A stretch of DNA of 64,000 bases from Poecilobothrus nobilitatus (taxonomy: Eukaryota > Arthropoda > Insecta > Diptera > Dolichopodidae), in assembly GCA_947095535.1 (NCBI GenBank), contig OX352773.1, positions 172,310,438-172,374,437 on the forward strand, given 5' to 3'. Below the pieces are notes generated by a model, which was not told the DNA's origin, ran no database searches, and saw nothing but the letters and a program-made list of their open reading frames with translations. The translations under genes were made by a program, and so were the position numbers. Numbering within the stretch: position 1 is the first letter of the stretch; every line of letters begins with the position of its first letter. This document shows, piece by piece, positions 60,234 to 64,000 of this stretch.

Positions 60234-61092
60234 TATACATATATACTAATATATTAATTAATATTATATTTAATAATTTAAAAAAGTCAATTTCAATATT
60301 ATGTGCTTCCGCCTAAATTTTCGTCAACATTTTATATTTTTTGGCTGGCGCTCCTCGTTTCTATGAGATTAAAACACTTCACCTTCGTTTTATATTTCAT
60401 ACATTATAAATATAGACTGCCCTGATTGTTCTATCTAATATGAATTGTAACAAAAAGAAAATTTAATATTTTACATACATATGTATACATATTATATTTA
60501 CATTCATATATACATAAATATTTTACTTTAATTAAATGTCACTGGTTTTATTTAATCTACAAAATATTTCTGACTTCCTGTAAATATATATTTCAAGCTA
60601 TATTATATTAGAAATATTATAAATTGTCTATACATAAAATTAGACACATAGTTTAAATACATTTTGACATTGGACCCCACGACTACAAGTTTTTCAATGT
60701 TTTGTTATTATCTGTAGTAAGCTCCGTTAAATAATCCGCCCTAGTGGCGGTTCCTTCAAAGAACATTCCAAAAAAGATTGAATATTTCAACTTTCTCAAG
60801 CTGAAAACAAAATATTTTCTCAATATATAGTGAAATAACCTCTTAAAAATAATTTGAAATATTATACCTTGTAATAGTTTTGGGGGTTTATTTTGTTCGC
60901 GAAACTATTTTGTTTAGGGAAATGTTTTTGTATAAAATAAAATAAATCTTTAAAATAATGAAATAATTCCTTAAGTTTGGAAGATTATTTTATTGTGTTT
61001 TTAAATATAGAGAAGTTATATCCCGTTGAGGCAATTACTTCATTCTTTGTTTTTTTTTTTGGACATTATTTCACGAAGTCATTTATAATAGT
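60234..61092. other. No gene seen
   Basis: A+T-rich; contains a GC hairpin CCGCC-CTAGT-GGCGG at 60736-60750 and a less A+T-rich patch at 60660-60780 without recognisable family. Confidence 0.5.
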
Positions 61093-61196
61093 AGGTTTTC
61101 CCTTAGGGATGATACAATTTAAAAATTAAAAAAAAACAACTAAATTATTCAGTGAGACCAAAATTTTTTTTTTATTTAGAAGGTTATATTATGCCA

Positions 61197-62088
61197 TTAT
61201 GTATGGAAAATAACATCATTCAAATGACCACCACGACTTCTCCGTATGTACAGCATTCTGTCAGCCCAATTTTTTATCACTTTTTCACATAAATTTGGTT
61301 GTATTTCATCAATAGCACGTTCAATATTAATTTTTAATTGCTCAATTGTTGTTGGATTATCAGCATAAACTTGTGACTTAACATATCCTGAAAGAAAGAA
61401 ATCACAATGTGTTAAATCACACGACCTGAGAGGATAATTAACTGGACCATTTCTTAAGGTAATTTCATCACCAAATTTTGTTTTCGATAAATCGATTGTT
61501 AGGGTGGCTATGTAGCAGGTGGCACCATCTTGTTGAAACCACATATCTTCCAGATAATTCTCATGCAGGCAAAAAAAAATTATTTAACATTGTTCTGTAT
61601 CGTTCTCCATTGACTGTTACTCTTCGACCATTTTCTTCAAAGAAATATGAACCAATTACACCAGCATGAATTGTACACCACACAATGACTTTATCTGGAT
61701 GTAATGGTGTCTGAACAGTTTCGTGTGAATTTTCATCACTCCAAATTCTGCAATTCTGTTGGTTTACATAACCATTTAACCAAAAATTAGCTTCATCACG
61801 GAATAAAATCACTGAAAAAAATGAGCACTGGTTTTGATAAAACAATTTAACAATTTCTAAACAGGGGCATCGGTGGCCTAGTGGGTAAAAGCATATAAAA
61901 TACGCTGTAAACACCGAGGGAGTGTGGGAATCCCACACACGTCGTAAAGGTTATTCCACCTTACGATATTTACAGCCACGCCTGAACAGGAAAGGCTGTG
62001 TAATATCCTGCCCACATTTATGTGGCAGAGAAATGCATTAATAAAAAAAAAAAATTTCTAAACGTTGTTGAGGCGTGTAACTTTCCAT
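61197..62088 (-). pseudogene. Mariner transposase, broken
   Basis: It starts MESYTPQQRLEIVKLFY at 62088, and after about 20 residues jumps straight to ILFRDEANFWLNGYVN: the DNA-binding middle (about 100 residues in relatives) is missing. A frameshift near 61545-61565 separates VNGERYRTMLNNFF from MWFQQDGATC. The catalytic acids are all present: DEANF, QQDGA and CDFFL, with 41 residues between the last two, hence DD41D (rosa-like). It ends RRSRGGHLNDVIFHT. A SINE sits inside the N-terminal codons. Non-functional. Confidence 0.85.
61852..62063 (+). mobile_element. tRNA-derived SINE, group C, inserted into the mariner
   Basis: The body is 61863-62052 (AGGGGCATCGGTGGCCTAGT head, GCCACGCCTGAACAGGAAAG 3' half, poly-A end) with AATTTCTAAAC at 61852-61862 and 62053-62063. 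The B-box is damaged (GTGTGGGAATCCC, lacking the TTCGA bases). Removing one duplication restores the mariner's TPQQRLEIVKLFY reading, proving the order of events: mariner first, SINE later. Confidence 0.93.
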
Positions 62089-62163
62089 GTTTAAATGGCA
62101 TAGCCTTCTGAACACAAATGACATAATCATTTTAAATTGTATCATTCCCCTTGGAAAAATCTT

Positions 62164-64000
62164 ATTTAATATTGTTAAGCAAAAATATTGACAATAAATT
62201 TTAACTATAATTTGGAATCTATGGATTATTTATTAACCATAGTACGGCTTGTAAGTGAAAGGAACGAAATATTATCTCCTTCAAACTTGTTAAAAATACT
62301 TGTTTACTATCTATAATAATGAATGTAACGTATTGAAATTTATTAAAATATTTAAATATTATTATATTATTAAATAAGTAAAATATTTAAATATTAAATA
62401 TTTTACATATTTATAAAATATGTATATTAAAAAGTTTTCAAATATTTCTTTTTTAAACGCAAATAAATTGAATTTAATTTACTAAAAAAAAATTAGAAAA
62501 ATTTATGTCACATATAATATACATTTTATATTAATCAATAAATAATAATATGTATTTAGAATAAAAAAAAAAAACTAATATTTAACGGAAAAAATATATA
62601 TATGTACATATAAAATAAGTATAAATTTTTGAAAATATCCCACGGGTAAACCAACCACTAAATATTTCTAAATTTCAACAAAAAAAATTCAAACTAATTT
62701 AATTAAACATAAAAAAAAAAAAAAATAAATAAAAAATTAATTTAATATTTTATTAAGAATTTTTGTTTACAAAATCTATTAAATATTAAAATTTTTTTCT
62801 TATTTCTAAAAAGAAAAATAAAATTTATTTTAATCAATATTTAAATTAATAAAAAAAAAAAATTCATTTATTTTTCTATATTTTTTGCTGATTAAAAAAA
62901 AAAAAAAATATTTTTCAATTTTTATTATTTATTTTATTTTAAAATAATATTAAATATATAATCATACATAATAATATCTACGTATATACTTATACATAAG
63001 TAGGTACATATAAATATTTTAAATAATATTTTATTTTTCACATCTGTAATAATTTTTTCTCTCTTTGTTTATTTATTTTTCCTTATTTTATTTATTTTTA
63101 GTTGTTATTTTTGTTTTATATTTTTTTTTTTCTCCCACCCAATTTTCCAATCGATACAGACGCCACCATCAATGGTGCCAATTTTCATAATGAGAATATT
63201 TTAAGAGTTTTCCAAATAAAAAAAAAACACGAAAACAGTAAAATAACAGCAACAACAACACAATCTTAAAGAATATTTTATAGCCGTAATAAAAAATAAA
63301 GGAATATATAATTTTATTTTATATTTAATTTATATGTACATTATATACATGCAAACATTGTATATTATACATTCATTCACACAAACGTATATTTATATTA
63401 AAATGTTTGCATGTATGTATGTATATATCCATCTGAATTTTCTGAAATAAATAAATAAAAAAAAAAAAAAAAAAAAAGTTCTATCTAATTATTCAGATTT
63501 TGTCATCTTTCTCTCACACTCTCATTTTTTTCTTTGTAGATTTTCTTTTATAATTCCCCTCCATTAAAAGAAAAACTAAAATGTATTTAATTTTGCTTTC
63601 TTTTGAATATATGCTTTAAATTTCAATTTTAAATTGTAAATTAACTAAAAAAATAATAATATAATTCTCATTTCTCAATTGTATACAACAAAATTTACAG
63701 ATAACATGCCATAATTTTCCATTTAAAAATGTTATCTGAATTCAGACAGTTTAACAAAGTGACTAAAGTGAGTTGTTGTTGTTGTTGTTTTTAGGGTGAT
63801 TAACTGTTTACTGGCTACTGCTTTGAGTACTTACTGCTTAAGTGCTTATAATAAAATATTGCATGTGTTTGTATTCATTACTTTAACGGTAATGTAATGT
63901 TATGTAATGTTTATGTTAAAAAACAAAAAAAAAACTACAGAGGGAATTTTGGTACATTTTATAAAATGTGTTTTATTTTTTTTTTGTTTCATGCAAGATT
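62164..64000. other. Right end, possible unassigned exons
   Basis: A+T-rich. Two spots have a long pyrimidine tract and CAG/TAG acceptor followed by less A+T-rich sequence: after 63160 (CGATACAG, then ACGCCACCATCAATGGTGCC) and after 63540 (TTCTTTGTAG, then a frame reading FFYNSPPLKEKLKCI before a stop). Either could be a last exon of a + strand gene, but no upstream exon or family match supports this. The GTTGTT run at 63774-63790 is a microsatellite. Confidence 0.3.

Larger units (their letters stand above)
61093..62163 (-). mobile_element. DD41D mariner (Tc1/mariner superfamily), internally deleted and interrupted
   Basis: Imperfect inverted ends: TTTTCCCTTAGGGATGATAC (from about 61096) and, inverted from the right, TTTTCCAAGGGGAATGATAC, both continuing AATTT. 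The transposase lies between them on the - strand. The interior is interrupted by a group C SINE (61863-62052). Borders are approximate; TA occurs near both ends but the exact terminal base is uncertain. Confidence 0.75.

Overview
The window is a stretch of nuclear chromosome from an insect, most likely a fly (Diptera). It is extremely A+T-rich: long poly-A/poly-T runs, TA and TATG microsatellites, and stop codons in every frame outside real exons. Short exons with GT/AG introns, tRNA-derived SINEs, a Jockey-type retrotransposon, a DD41D mariner and many MITEs all fit an insect. The closest recognisable relative of the last gene is Drosophila brown.

All recognised genes lie on the + strand. 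Bases 3-113 are the end of a mitochondrial carrier gene of the SLC25A32 (folate/FAD carrier) type. At 10721-11416 there is an unrecognised, Asn/Lys-rich coding exon with a perfect splice donor. From 31986 to 41354 lies Rab32 (Drosophila lightoid), four exons, with a 704-codon low-complexity N-terminal exon ahead of a normal 216-residue Rab32 GTPase. From 50673 to 54677 lies an intact eight-exon ABCG half-transporter that matches Drosophila brown along its length. Rab32/lightoid acts in pigment-granule (lysosome-related organelle) biogenesis and Brown/White loads such granules with pteridine precursors, so two genes of one cell-biological pathway sit about 9 kb apart.

The rest is mostly repeats. 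Recognisable units are: a hAT-like element with near-perfect 8-bp target duplication (4811-5628); a second hAT-like element with 26-bp inverted ends (18578-20170) carrying a nested TA-flanked MITE (19245-19629); two foldback-like elements ending in short tandem repeats (6060-6990 and 42575-43445), the second holding a TTA-flanked MITE (42989-43262) whose sister is at 58258-58525; a Tigger/pogo-like MITE (12460-13062); palindromic MITEs at 8596-8940, 40147-40483 and 55799-56037; SINEs of three related groups; a 5'-truncated Jockey-like element with a 13-bp target duplication (43545-45316); decayed non-LTR fragments on the - strand (29850-30590 and 56110-56790); and a DD41D mariner with an internal deletion and a SINE inside it (61093-62163).

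I found no CRISPR array, rRNA or convincing free-standing tRNA gene. The most intriguing observation is that the unknown exon at 10.7-11.4 kb and the giant Rab32 N-terminal exon both end at phase-0 donors shortly after a similar AF-x-x-LTM motif. This raises the possibility that the former is an alternative, very distant 5' exon of Rab32. All statements rest on reading the sequence; no searches were run.
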